64,000 nt of DNA from Pararcticibacter amylolyticus (GCF_003130405.1 NZ_QEAS01000004.1:92644-156643), one strand, 5' to 3'; positions 16,764 to 25,996 are shown, counted from the first letter of the stretch. The notes: generated by a model not told the origin, from the sequence alone. Numbers and translations: made by a program.

Positions 16764-18665
16764 ATGAGTGAAGCAATAAAACATGAGTGCGGAATCGCTC
16801 TCATTCGTCTGTTAAAACCCCTCTCTTTTTATCAGCAGAAATACGGTACAGCCCTCTACGGCCTGAACAAGCTGTATCTGCTGATGGAGAAACAACATAA
16901 CCGAGGTCAGGATGGTGCGGGGATAGCCACAATTAAATTAGATGTAACGCCGGGAAACCGTTATATCAGCCGGTACAGGGCGATGGGTTCAAATGCGGTT
17001 TCTGAGATTTTCGAGTACGTACAGAAGAAATTTGCTGATATACAGCATACGCCGGAGTTGTTTGAAAATACGGAATGGCTTAAAGAACATGTGAGTTTTA
17101 CGGGTGAAGTCCTTATGGGGCATTTACGTTACGGCACTCATGGAAAAAACAGTATAGAGAATTGCCACCCGTTTTTGCGTCAGAATAACTGGATGAGCAG
17201 GAACCTGGTGATTGCCGGAAACTTCAACATGACGAATGTGGATGAGCTTCTTGAGCAGCTATTTGAACTTGGCCAGCATCCGAAAGAAAGAGCAGACACT
17301 GTTACTGTACTCGAAAAGATTGGCCATTTCCTGGATGCAGAGAATCAATTCCTGTTTGATAATTTTAAAGCTGAAGGGTTCAGCAATGCGGAGATCAGCC
17401 GCCTGATCTCTGACAACCTGGATGTCGCTAAAATACTTAGGCGTTCTGCCAAAACCTGGGACGGGGGATACACGATAGAGGGGATCTTCGGACACGGTGA
17501 TGCCTTCGTCATGCGGGATCCGTCGGGCATCAGGCCTGCTTACTATTATTATGATGACGAAATTGTCGTCGTAACATCTGAAAGGCCTGCCATTCAAACT
17601 GCATTTAACGTTGCCTTTGATGCCATAAAAGAGATAAAGCCCGGTCATGCTCTTATCATTAAAAAGAACGGCGAAATAAGCGAAGAACAATTTAAGGAGC
17701 CTGAAGAGCATAAATCCTGTTCTTTTGAACGTATTTACTTTTCAAGAGGAAGTGATGCTGCTATTTATGGCGAGCGTAAGCAGTTAGGCCGTCTTTTATG
17801 CCCCCAAATTCTGGAAGCGGTTAATTATGATTTCAAGAATACCGTGTTCTCATTTATTCCGAATACAGCGGAAGTCGCATTCTACGGAATGGTGGATGGC
17901 TTACATAAACATATTAAGAAATATCAGAGAGACACTCTTTTAAATCGTGCGGACAAGATCTCCGACACAGAACTGGAAGAAATGCTGAGTCTCGAACCAC
18001 GTGTGGAAAAGATTGCGATCAAGGATGTGAAGCTGAGGACATTTATCACCCAGGATGCCGACAGGCAGGATATGGTTTCTCATGTGTATGACACCACCTA
18101 TGGTATTATCAACTCGGGCCAGGATAATCTCGTCGTGATTGATGACTCCATTGTAAGAGGTACTACCCTAAAGCAGAGTATCCTTAGAATTCTTGACCGC
18201 TTAGGCCCGAAAAAGATTGTCGTGGTATCTTCCGCTCCCCAGATTCGTTACCCCGACTGCTATGGCATAGATATGTCAAGGATGGGAGAATTTGTTGCGT
18301 TTGAGGCTGCTATCTCACTTTTGAAGGAGAGCGGCAGAGAACATATTATCTGGGAAACTTACGAAAAGTGCCAGGCCTCGTTAGAGATGAATAAGGAGGA
18401 TGTGGAGAATTACATTAAAGCTATCTACGATCCGTTTACAGACGAAGAGATTGCTGCCAAAATTGCCCAGATTATATCACCCAAGAATGTTAAAGCTGAA
18501 ATTAAGGTGATCTATCAGACTTTAGATAATCTTCACAAAGCTTGCCCGGCTCACCTTGGCGACTGGTATTTCTCCGGGAACTATCCTACACCTGGTGGCA
18601 ATAAGGTTGTCAACCGTGCCTTTATGAATTGGGTAGAAGGGAAGAACCAGAGAGCTTACGTGTAA
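16764..18665 (+). CDS. PurF-like amidophosphoribosyltransferase family protein
   Basis: A 633-residue protein with an N-terminal class II (Ntn-type) glutamine amidotransferase domain and a C-terminal phosphoribosyltransferase domain. The putative nucleophile is C9 in HECGIAL; other GATase landmarks are EKQHNRGQDGAG, MGHLRYGTHGK and GNFNMTN. The PRTase PRPP-binding loop is VVIDDSIVRGTTLKQS. True PurF is about 450-510 residues; this form has extra sequence in and between the domains and a C-terminal extension. A long PurF paralogue of this kind is widespread in Bacteroidota and is usually annotated as amidophosphoribosyltransferase. Whether it makes phosphoribosylamine or has another role is not clear from sequence. 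It is monocistronic, ending in a strong terminator. Confidence 0.85.
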   Translation: MSEAIKHECGIALIRLLKPLSFYQQKYGTALYGLNKLYLLMEKQHNRGQDGAGIATIKLDVTPGNRYISRYRAMGSNAVSEIFEYVQKKFADIQHTPELFENTEWLKEHVSFTGEVLMGHLRYGTHGKNSIENCHPFLRQNNWMSRNLVIAGNFNMTNVDELLEQLFELGQHPKERADTVTVLEKIGHFLDAENQFLFDNFKAEGFSNAEISRLISDNLDVAKILRRSAKTWDGGYTIEGIFGHGDAFVMRDPSGIRPAYYYYDDEIVVVTSERPAIQTAFNVAFDAIKEIKPGHALIIKKNGEISEEQFKEPEEHKSCSFERIYFSRGSDAAIYGERKQLGRLLCPQILEAVNYDFKNTVFSFIPNTAEVAFYGMVDGLHKHIKKYQRDTLLNRADKISDTELEEMLSLEPRVEKIAIKDVKLRTFITQDADRQDMVSHVYDTTYGIINSGQDNLVVIDDSIVRGTTLKQSILRILDRLGPKKIVVVSSAPQIRYPDCYGIDMSRMGEFVAFEAAISLLKESGREHIIWETYEKCQASLEMNKEDVENYIKAIYDPFTDEEIAAKIAQIISPKNVKAEIKVIYQTLDNLHKACPAHLGDWYFSGNYPTPGGNKVVNRAFMNWVEGKNQRAYV

Positions 18666-18714
18666 ATTCGAGATATACCCCGTTCAACAGGCAATACGAT
18701 ATGCTGAATTGTAT

Positions 18715-18748
18715 AAAAGCGGCTGTTCATTTTTGAACAGCCGCTTTT
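18715..18748 (+). terminator. Strong hairpin terminator after the PurF-like gene
   Basis: A perfect 15-bp stem (18715-18729 with 18734-18748) closes a TTTT loop, with GC-rich core GCGGCTGTTCA and a T-run at the end of the 3' arm. A textbook intrinsic terminator located 49 nt behind the stop codon. Confidence 0.85.
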
Positions 18749-18998
18749 AGTTTAAATGAGATTCTGCCTTTCCTGACTACTAAAAATCAACGATAATCGC
18801 CGTTTAACTAATGAAATGTGCAATGGGTTGGTTTTCAATGTATTTTATGTCATATTATTTACGCTGACTTTATGATCGCTGTCATTTTTCATACCGCCGG
18901 CGTTTAGTAATTTAGTTTTAGCAAATTAAGGGGAGGAAAAGAGGTCAGACCGGAGCAGTGATTTGCTTTAAAAGTACGGGACACGTTAACGCAGGATT
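18749..18998. other. Gene-free stretch before the 111-residue ORF
   Basis: The space between the terminator and the next start shows no convincing ORF, RNA fold or repeat. It is AT-rich to about 18930. It contains GGGGAGG at about 18930-18936 and an AT-rich block, but no TTG/TAnnTTTG pair with good spacing. The ORF behind it therefore has no clear promoter in view. Confidence 0.4.
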
Positions 18999-19334
18999 AT
19001 GAAGACTATTTTACGTTATGAATTTGATTTTCCTCTCATTGCAAGGGGTTATGAAGGGAATTGTCATATTATTTTCGAAAATCCGTCTTATATCCCCCAA
19101 ACAGGGGACGTCATAGATTTTCAGATAGAAGATTTTTTTGATGATGAGCAGGTTGTTGCGCAATACGAACGGGTAAGGGATAGCGGACTTATATGTGCCG
19201 AAAAGTTGTATACGAGGTACAAAAAAGATGAAATGGAAATTGTGATCCTTCTTTACGCAGAAGAACAGTTTCAGTTAAATTCTTCCGGCTCGCACAAAGA
19301 GACATTAGAGGAAGCCTTCCTTTGTTCTGTGTGA
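18999..19334 (+). CDS. Hypothetical protein, 111 residues
   Basis: A small acidic protein with no signal peptide or membrane segment. The first half alternates hydrophobic and polar residues as in a beta-sandwich or barrel (ILRYEFDFPLIARGYEG, then IPQTGDVIDFQIEDFFDDEQ). The middle TGDVIDF recalls small beta-barrel proteins, but no family is recognised. ATG start; no cotranscribed neighbour. Codon usage and length are plausible for a real gene, and it may be lineage-specific. Confidence 0.6.
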   Translation: MKTILRYEFDFPLIARGYEGNCHIIFENPSYIPQTGDVIDFQIEDFFDDEQVVAQYERVRDSGLICAEKLYTRYKKDEMEIVILLYAEEQFQLNSSGSHKETLEEAFLCSV

Positions 19335-19485
19335 CCGTCAGAAGCGGTCTGAATTCTTTAAAGGCGGACTTTTCAGTCCTCCGAACCGTAAAAGGGGGCA
19401 TCTTACCTTATCACCTTCCCTTTACTGAGGCGTCAGATAGTCAATGGCTTATTTTAAAGTGGTGTTGTTTCGATAATGTAAATGT

Positions 19486-19791
19486 TTACTCATTGCTCAT
19501 TATTGTCGCTCTTTCATCCTGATAAAATCCAAGAAGTTTTCCCGTTTCAATATTTTTGAAATAGAGCGTCATGCCCAAGGGAAGATTGTCCGTAAGTCTG
19601 CAATACAGATGAAGGTTTTTCATCCAAATTCTGGCTTTTTCCTCGTCGGCCCATAACTCAGGATAGAGATAAACGGTATTATCCGTAATGCTGATGGCCT
19701 TCGTTTGCAGAAGCCTGGTTACTGATTCTACAGCTTTGGCTGAACCAGTCATAAGGGAGTGTTCCTTTGCGGTTTTCAGGTCTTTTAACAT
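19486..19791 (-). CDS. Hypothetical protein, 101 residues
   Basis: A small soluble protein, convergent with the previous ORF, with 151 nt between the two stops. It starts MLKDLKTAKEHSLMTG and has a helical first half followed by a mixed segment (ADEEKARIWMKNLHLYCRL). No signal peptide, Cys motif or known domain is seen. It has a normal ATG, and composition agrees with coding sequence. Function unknown. Confidence 0.6.
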   Translation of the reverse strand: MLKDLKTAKEHSLMTGSAKAVESVTRLLQTKAISITDNTVYLYPELWADEEKARIWMKNLHLYCRLTDNLPLGMTLYFKNIETGKLLGFYQDERATIMSNE

Positions 19792-20055
19792 AGCAATTAA
19801 GTTCGGTGTTTAGTCAAAATTAGCGAAATCGAATTATAAAACCAAGTGTTTCTTTGGCTTACATAGTGAAATAGGTAGCTGATTCAAATTTTGAAACCGT
19901 TGGCGGGTATGATCCATTCCGGACATTTAATGAACGAATCCGAACAATTCAAAGTAGTGTGATTTTATGTAAATTGTTGATTTTTAGGTCTTTTGTTTTT
20001 TTGGGTGTGATATTGCTAAAATATTGCCAAAACATATATCTCCCGGTTTAATTCG

Positions 20056-22428
20056 ATGATGAACTTCAATAACATTAAAGTTTCCATGCGGTATCTGATC
20101 CGTAACAAATCTTATACATTGCTGAATATGGCAGGGCTTTCAGCCGGAATAGCTGTTGCGCTGATGATTGGATTATGGGTGCATAATGAATATTCTTATG
20201 ATAAGTTTCTGAATAATTACGATAGCATATACCAGGTAAGGCGCAATTACAATAGTAACGGAGATACCCTTAATTTCACAACGACATCTTTAAAGCTGGC
20301 GGATGCACTGAAGCGGGTTCCCGGCATCGAGTTCGTCGCAGAAACAGACAACTTTTCGAGACACACGCTTAAAGCCGGGGAGAAAAAATTAATACTAACG
20401 GGGGGCCAGGTAGCCAGTGATTTCCTGAAGTTATTCGACTATAAATTTGTTCAGGGCAATGCCTCTTCGGTTCTTTCCGATCCTTATTCCATTGTACTTA
20501 CTGCACAGGCCGCAAAGAGACTGTTCGGCGAAGGAAATGCCATTGAAAAGCTGGTTCGTTTTGACAATATGCACGACCTGAAAGTTACCGGTATTCTGGA
20601 AGATATTCCTTACAACTCAAGTCTTCAGTTTGATTTCCTGGTTCCCTTCAGTTATATGGAGGCGGCTCAATCATGGGTAAAAGAAGCGCGGACGTCTTCG
20701 TTTAGCTGGAATTCCTTTAATATATATATAAAATTGAAAGACGGAACACCACTGGAGAGAATAAGCAGTCAGATCCGTCATATCGAAAAAACGGAAACAG
20801 ACAGCGAAAATGCCATGAACTCAGATGTGATCCTGCAACCGCTTAAGAACTGGCATTTATATGGCGAGTATGTCAACGGAAAAGAGGTGGGCGGCTTTGT
20901 CGATTATGTCAGGATGTTTTCGTTAATCGGCATTTCTGTCCTGATAATCGCTTGTATTAATTTTATCAACTTAAGCACAGCGAGGGCGGAAAAAAGAGCA
21001 AAGGAGGTAGGGGTTAGAAAGGTGAGCGGGTCTGACCGGCTGCAGTTAATTATTCTTTTTCTGACCGAATCGTTGATCGTCACCATTATAGCTGCAATCG
21101 CTGCACTCGTTCTGGTATATCTGGCATTGCCAACCTTCAACCAGTTGGCTGCCCGTCACATCCATATTCCTTTCTATTCATTAAGTTTCTGGAGCATGCT
21201 GACGGGGCTTGTAATGATCACCGCGCTATTCGCCGGCAGCAGGCCTGCCTTTCTGCTTTCCTCTTTCAGCCCGGTACAAGCCCTGAAGAGCGGATCAGCC
21301 GGAGGGAAGGGTAATCACGGGTTGTCCAGGCAAATACTGGTAGTGATTCAGTTCTGTTTTTCAATTGCTTTAATTATAGGTACAATTATCGTCTACAGGC
21401 AGATTGAGTTTGTAAAGAACAGGCCATTGGGATACAATAGAAGCCAGCTTATGGTCTCAGATTTAAACAGTGATCTGTCCCGGAATTATCCTGCTTTGAA
21501 AAATGAACTGCTGCAGCAAAGACTCGTTGAAAACATTACCCAGTCTTCAAGTCCGGCAACTGATATATACTGGCACAGCAGCATCCAGTGGCCGGGTATG
21601 ACTGCTGATGAAACGGTAGAGATGGGAGTTGTGGTAACCGATCCCGATTATTTTGCAACGATGCAGATCCCTTTAAAGGAGGGCCGGAATTTCAGGAACA
21701 TATATGATTCAACCAGCGTTATTTTCAATGAGGCGGCTATTAAAAGATTAAGGCTGAAAGCCCCTCTTGGCAAGACGATACAGTGGCAGGATGAAACTTT
21801 TACCATCGCGGGGATTGCCCGTGACGCAATTATGGGATCTCCATTTGCGCCGGCGGAACCAACCATGTTCCTCTGCAGGCAGGGAATGCAGTCTTTACTG
21901 CTTTACCGCCTGGCAAAGGGCGTTTCATCCGAACAGGCTATTGCCAGGTTAAACACTGTTTTTAATAAATATAGCCCGGCTTTTCCTTATCAGTATGCTT
22001 TTACAGATGACGATTACGCGCAAAAATTTAACACGATGAAGCTAACAGGAAAATTATCCGTTATTTTTTCTGTTCTTGCTATCGTTTTATCCTCTTTGGG
22101 GCTTGTCGGTCTGGCTGCCTATATCGCGGAAAAACGGACCAAAGAGATTGGAATCCGGCGGGTGCTGGGAGCTTCAGCAGCTCAGATATGGACGTTGCTC
22201 TCCAGGGAGTTCTTTGTTCTTGTCCTAATCAGCTGCCTCATAGCGTCACCACTCTCGTTTTACTTCCTGAATAACTGGCTTGCTGGCTACAGCTACAGGA
22301 TTTCAATTCAGGCAGATGTTTTTGCTTTTGCCGGTATTATGGCTGTATTTATGGCTCTTATGACTACCAGTTTCTATACTATTAGAGCGGCCTGCCGGAA
22401 GGTGGTAAAGAGTATCCGGTCTGAATAG
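20056..22428 (+). CDS. FtsX/MacB-type ABC transporter permease
   Basis: A 790-residue integral membrane protein of the double FtsX type common in Bacteroidota. An N-terminal helix (about residues 20-42, YTLLNMAGLSAGIAVALMIG) is followed by a periplasmic MacB_PCD domain, a first FtsX domain of three helices (about 285-400), a second helix pair near 430, a second periplasmic domain and a second FtsX domain at the C-terminus. The motif RAKEVGVRKVSG and its repeat RTKEIGIRRVLGAS mark the two FtsX cores. Such permeases usually work with a MacB-like ATPase in efflux or lipoprotein-type transport; no ATPase gene is next to it here. It ends 5 nt short of the opposite-strand gene. Confidence 0.88.
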   Translation: MMNFNNIKVSMRYLIRNKSYTLLNMAGLSAGIAVALMIGLWVHNEYSYDKFLNNYDSIYQVRRNYNSNGDTLNFTTTSLKLADALKRVPGIEFVAETDNFSRHTLKAGEKKLILTGGQVASDFLKLFDYKFVQGNASSVLSDPYSIVLTAQAAKRLFGEGNAIEKLVRFDNMHDLKVTGILEDIPYNSSLQFDFLVPFSYMEAAQSWVKEARTSSFSWNSFNIYIKLKDGTPLERISSQIRHIEKTETDSENAMNSDVILQPLKNWHLYGEYVNGKEVGGFVDYVRMFSLIGISVLIIACINFINLSTARAEKRAKEVGVRKVSGSDRLQLIILFLTESLIVTIIAAIAALVLVYLALPTFNQLAARHIHIPFYSLSFWSMLTGLVMITALFAGSRPAFLLSSFSPVQALKSGSAGGKGNHGLSRQILVVIQFCFSIALIIGTIIVYRQIEFVKNRPLGYNRSQLMVSDLNSDLSRNYPALKNELLQQRLVENITQSSSPATDIYWHSSIQWPGMTADETVEMGVVVTDPDYFATMQIPLKEGRNFRNIYDSTSVIFNEAAIKRLRLKAPLGKTIQWQDETFTIAGIARDAIMGSPFAPAEPTMFLCRQGMQSLLLYRLAKGVSSEQAIARLNTVFNKYSPAFPYQYAFTDDDYAQKFNTMKLTGKLSVIFSVLAIVLSSLGLVGLAAYIAEKRTKEIGIRRVLGASAAQIWTLLSREFFVLVLISCLIASPLSFYFLNNWLAGYSYRISIQADVFAFAGIMAVFMALMTTSFYTIRAACRKVVKSIRSE

Positions 22429-22433
22429 TAGTG

Positions 22434-23141
22434 TTATCCCCGGCAAAGCCATGTCTGAAGGATTTCAGCCATAGTTCCGTTGAGTTTCTTAATGTGATCC
22501 AGGTGTTCCAGGATCGTCTGCTCTGGCTGAACAAAGTCTGATGAAGGGGCCAGGTCCTTCCTGCAATGCTGCAGCATGTCCCGGACTCCGTCTTCTGTTA
22601 TTTCCAGGTGGAACTGCAGACCGATGACATTTTCGCTATGGAAGAATGCCTGGTTGTTGTTAGCCTCCGATGAAAGGAGGCTGAAACTGCCGTCGTACGG
22701 GATTTCAAATTTGTCGCCGTGCCAGTGGAAGACCATAGGATGATCCTGAAATAACCGGTAAAACCATGATACTTTCTTACTCATCTCAGTAGGAGCGACC
22801 CTGAACCAGCCTAATTCTTTGGAGTTTGCCGTATAGACATTGGCACCCAGGCAGACGGCGAGCAGTTGTGCTCCGAGGCAAATCCCCAGTACTTTTTTTC
22901 CGGCCCTGATGCAATCCTCTATAAAGACTTTTTCTTCATGAAGCCAGGGATATTTATGTTCATCATATACTCCCATCGGGCCGCCCATGATGATCAGTGC
23001 ATCTATTTCTTCAACCTCGGGAAAGTAATGGGCCGGCTCATAGAACCGTGTGGCCGAAATCCGGAAGTCATTTTCTTTAAGCCAGGTTTCAATGTACCCC
23101 AGCCCTTCAAAGGGAACATGCTGCAGATAATGTACTTTCAT
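22434..23141 (-). CDS. Class I glutamine amidotransferase-like protein
   Basis: A 235-residue type 1 GATase domain protein resembling GMP synthase-like amidotransferases. The nucleophile C88 lies in GICLGAQLLA, with the family GGPMGVYD block at 53-60, and the His-Glu of the triad in LQFHLEITED. There is no synthetase domain, so the acceptor is unknown; stand-alone members include proteins that act on glutathione-type gamma-glutamyl compounds. It lies 9 nt behind the YggS-type gene on the same strand and is probably cotranscribed with it. Confidence 0.85.
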   Translation of the reverse strand: MKVHYLQHVPFEGLGYIETWLKENDFRISATRFYEPAHYFPEVEEIDALIIMGGPMGVYDEHKYPWLHEEKVFIEDCIRAGKKVLGICLGAQLLAVCLGANVYTANSKELGWFRVAPTEMSKKVSWFYRLFQDHPMVFHWHGDKFEIPYDGSFSLLSSEANNNQAFFHSENVIGLQFHLEITEDGVRDMLQHCRKDLAPSSDFVQPEQTILEHLDHIKKLNGTMAEILQTWLCRG

Positions 23142-23150
23142 TTATGAAAT

Positions 23151-23885
23151 TTAAACTTTATTCTCACTCCAGTAATAGCTATCGGGATAAATCCGCTTTC
23201 CGAAGATATCTGTACCAATGCGTACGATAGTAGCACCTTCTTCAATTGCCGTTTCCAGGTCGCCGCTCATACCCATTGAAAGTTCCTTCATTTCCACACC
23301 TGTAATATGTTGGTTCATGATTTCCTGCCGGACAAATTGAAGCAGGCGGAAGCACTGCCGTACTTTTTCCTGATCAGCACTAAACAAACCGATTGTCATC
23401 AGCCCCCTTACCCGGAGAGCTTTAAGTTCTGACAGCTGTTGTGCCAGCTTAACGGCATCTTCCGGAAACACGCCAAATTTGCTTTCTTCTCCGGAGGTGT
23501 TAACCTGGATGAGCACTTCCATCGTTTTAGATTCCTGCAGCAGCCTTTGATTGAGTTTTCCGGCGATGTCCAAACGATCAAGGGAGTGGATGCAGGAGAT
23601 GTCGTATCTGAGAAGTTCTTTAATCTTATTGCTTTGTAAATGCCCTATAAAATGATTCTGATGAGGAATGTCCTTCAGTGAGGCAAACTTTTCCCGGACT
23701 TCCTGTACCTTGTTTTCGCCGATCAAAGTACACCCTGACTGTAAAGCTATTTTTATCCTTTCAGCGGGAACCGTTTTGGTAGCAAGCAAAAGTCTGACAT
23801 CCTCCGGTGGCCGTTTGCTTCTGGCACAGGCTTCTTTTATTCTTCTCTGAATATTATTCAGATTATTAATAATCGGATCTTCCAT
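23151..23885 (-). CDS. YggS family pyridoxal phosphate-binding protein
   Basis: A 244-residue PLP homeostasis protein (YggS/PROSC/PLPBP family) with an alanine-racemase-like TIM barrel but no known catalytic role. The PLP lysine is K37 in [13 protein letters not shown]. Other family motifs are [41 protein letters not shown] and [29 protein letters not shown]. It is grouped with a small thioredoxin-like gene and close to a PLP-binding MocR regulator, which could point to shared PLP metabolism; this is only an inference. Confidence 0.95.
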   Translation of the reverse strand: MEDPIINNLNNIQRRIKEACARSKRPPEDVRLLLATKTVPAERIKIALQSGCTLIGENKVQEVREKFASLKDIPHQNHFIGHLQSNKIKELLRYDISCIHSLDRLDIAGKLNQRLLQESKTMEVLIQVNTSGEESKFGVFPEDAVKLAQQLSELKALRVRGLMTIGLFSADQEKVRQCFRLLQFVRQEIMNQHITGVEMKELSMGMSGDLETAIEEGATIVRIGTDIFGKRIYPDSYYWSENKV

Positions 23886-23939
23886 TTATACGAATTAAGG
23901 TCCGGGAGAAGATCTCTTCTTCCGGATCCCTGGTTTGTT

Positions 23940-24170
23940 CTATTTTAAGTCGCTAATGGAAGCGCCAAAATTTATATGAAGTACATTGCCATTTGGGGTT
24001 ACCAGGGCGGGGACCGATTTAACACCGGCTTTTTCAGCTTCTGTTACTCTCGTTTTGTCGGTTCCTAAATGAACTACCTCTACCTGTCCGGTGGGAATAA
24101 GATTTAAAATATCCTGCTCTGCACTTACACATACAGGACATCCAGCGTGATAAAAAATTGATTTTTCCAT
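23940..24170 (-). CDS. Small thioredoxin/glutaredoxin-like protein
   Basis: A 76-residue protein with a CPVC redox motif (HAGCPVCVSAEQDIL) near the N-terminus and the cis-proline VPALVTPNG later, the minimal elements of a thioredoxin fold. The strand order around the motif is consistent (IFYHAGCPVC, VEVVHLG, SVPALVT). No signal peptide, so it is cytoplasmic. It is divergent from the MocR-type regulator with 127 nt between starts, the classical layout for a MocR target gene, though regulation is untested. Confidence 0.75.
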   Translation of the reverse strand: MEKSIFYHAGCPVCVSAEQDILNLIPTGQVEVVHLGTDKTRVTEAEKAGVKSVPALVTPNGNVLHINFGASISDLK

Positions 24171-24235
24171 TTTACTTATTGTTTGTTCAAAAAAAGACTG
24201 CTACTGTGATTTGTATTTCTTATGTTTTTCTAATA

Positions 24236-24296
24236 CAAAAGTATTTTATATTTGGACTAGGTTTCTGATACAGTTTTCATAAAAGTAGCTAGTCCA
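24236..24296. promoter_or_regulatory. Divergent control region with 8-bp inverted repeat
   Basis: TGGACTAG (24253-24260) and CTAGTCCA (24289-24296) form a perfect 8-bp inverted repeat just before the MocR-type gene. TATATTTG (24247-24254) is a -7-like box for the plus strand, and on the minus strand TACTTTTG (complement of 24236-24243) is a -7-like box for the thioredoxin-like gene. The repeat overlaps the expected start of transcription, which suits an autoregulated operator. Confidence 0.45.
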
Positions 24297-24297
24297 G

Positions 24298-25731
24298 ATG
24301 CTTCGACCCTGGGAGTTAAATGTACATTTAGACGCGAATGGCCAAAAGCCTGTTTACCTGCAGATAGCGGATGCTATTATCGTGGATATTCAGTCCGGGA
24401 GACTAAAAAAAGGAACAGCGCTTCCGGGCAGCCGCAAATTAGCTTTAGATTTAAAAGTAAACAGAAACACGGTCATTGAAGCATTGAATGTACTGTTAAA
24501 TGAAGGATGGCTGATTGCGAAAAACAGGAAGGGTACTTTTGTAGCGGATGTTCTGCCGGTTCTAAGGCCAGTCAAAGAAGAAGCGATCGCCCATCAGGTC
24601 GTCACGGAATCCGGTGTAATCCCCGGGATTGTTATAGACGACGGCCATCCGGATAGTAAAATTGCGCCCATTGATGAACTGGCGAGGGCTTACAGGCAGA
24701 TCTTCAGGCGTAAAGCCCGCTGGAAAATGATGGGATATACAGGTCAGACCGGAGATCCGGAATTCAGAAAAGCGATCAGCAATATGCTGAGCCATCAGCG
24801 GGGCCTGAAGATTAGTGAAAACAATGTGTGTATCACGAGAGGAAGCCAGATGGCCATGTATCTTGCGGCTCACGTTCTTTTGGAGAAAGGAGATGCCATT
24901 ATAGTGGAGAACCCCGGGTATAAGCCCGCCTGGGAAGTATTTGAAAGTGCGGGGGCAAAACTGTTGCTGGTTGGAGTTGATGAGGAGGGACTTTCAATAG
25001 AGGAGGTAAAACAACATCTGAAAAAGAGAAAGAAGATCAAGGCAATTTACACCACTCCTCACCATCAATATCCCACTACAGTGACGTTGTCGCTTCAGAG
25101 AAGACTTGAGTTAATACAGCTATCCAATCAATATGGGTTTACAGTCATTGAGGATGATTACGATAATGAATTTCATTTCGGCTGCAGGCCGGTCTTGCCG
25201 CTGGCAAGTTTTCAGGACCTCAAAAGCTATGTATATATTGGCACGCTGAGTAAGGTGGTTGCCCCTTCTCTGCGGACAGGATATCTTGTCAGTAGTGATG
25301 ATATTGTGCAGAAAGCAGGTAATATGAGAAAACTAATCGATGTGCAGGGTGATAATATTATGGAGCAGGCGATCCTTGAACTGATAAATACCGGATCTGT
25401 CAGACGTCATCTTCGCCGTGCGAACGTGTTTTATAAACTAAAGAGAGATTACTTTACGGGTCTCCTGGATAAATATCTTAGTAGCGAGGTGTCTTACACT
25501 ATACCTGAAGGGGGGCTCGCGGTCTGGTTGAAGTTGAGAAATCCGCTGGATTTTGCATGGTTGGAAACGCAGCTGCAGGAGAAGGGAATTTCCCTGAATG
25601 TTCCCGGTTCATTTTACTATAACAATCACGGTATACAGGGTTTCAGGTTTGGATATGCATCCCTTTCAGAGCAAAAACTCCATGAGGCTGTGGAAACGAT
25701 AGCCGGAGTATTGAGCAGAAGGCCGCGGTAA
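24298..25731 (+). CDS. MocR/PdxR-type GntR regulator with aminotransferase domain
   Basis: A 477-residue chimera of an N-terminal GntR-type winged helix (about residues 15-85, with YLQIADAIIVDIQSGRLKKGTALPGSR and the recognition segment VNRNTVIEAL) and a C-terminal fold-type I PLP aminotransferase-like domain. The PLP lysine is K319 in the GTLSKVVAPSLR block. MocR proteins sense PLP, amino acids or related amines and usually control a divergent gene; here that is the thioredoxin-like gene. The start at ATG 24298 places the gene right against the inverted repeat. It is not clear which ligand it reads. Confidence 0.9.
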   Translation: MLRPWELNVHLDANGQKPVYLQIADAIIVDIQSGRLKKGTALPGSRKLALDLKVNRNTVIEALNVLLNEGWLIAKNRKGTFVADVLPVLRPVKEEAIAHQVVTESGVIPGIVIDDGHPDSKIAPIDELARAYRQIFRRKARWKMMGYTGQTGDPEFRKAISNMLSHQRGLKISENNVCITRGSQMAMYLAAHVLLEKGDAIIVENPGYKPAWEVFESAGAKLLLVGVDEEGLSIEEVKQHLKKRKKIKAIYTTPHHQYPTTVTLSLQRRLELIQLSNQYGFTVIEDDYDNEFHFGCRPVLPLASFQDLKSYVYIGTLSKVVAPSLRTGYLVSSDDIVQKAGNMRKLIDVQGDNIMEQAILELINTGSVRRHLRRANVFYKLKRDYFTGLLDKYLSSEVSYTIPEGGLAVWLKLRNPLDFAWLETQLQEKGISLNVPGSFYYNNHGIQGFRFGYASLSEQKLHEAVETIAGVLSRRPR

Positions 25732-25768
25732 AAGCAAAATCAATGATACGATCAGTCATGATGTCTTC

Positions 25769-25996
25769 TCATGATATTGAATAAACCCGCTTCTGGATCT
25801 CTGAACAAATGAGATCGATTTCCTCCTTCGATAGCTTGGAAGGCGCCCGTCCATACACCAGGCATTCATCTGAAATTCTTCTTAGGTGTACCAGAATACT
25901 ATCGCCACTACTTACTATAAAAAGCTCTCCGCTTTTTCTCACAGAGATGGTGCGCATTTGACCCGAGATTTGTCCCTGAAAGCTGAATAATTCCAT
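25769..25996 (-). CDS. Hypothetical protein, 75 residues
   Basis: A short soluble protein, convergent with the MocR-type gene (37 nt between stops). It begins MELFSFQGQISGQMRT. The first half is rich in beta-strand-like residues (ISVRKSGELFIVSSGDSILVHLRR) and the C-terminus is an amphipathic helix (SKEEIDLICSEIQKRV). No known domain is recognised. ATG start and coding-like composition support a real but unassigned gene. Confidence 0.5.
   Translation of the reverse strand: MELFSFQGQISGQMRTISVRKSGELFIVSSGDSILVHLRRISDECLVYGRAPSKLSKEEIDLICSEIQKRVYSIS

Noticed and set aside
19360-19390. Short hairpin (GGACT/AGTCC) between the two small convergent ORFs
   Set aside because: Only 5 bp with a small loop; too weak to call a terminator.
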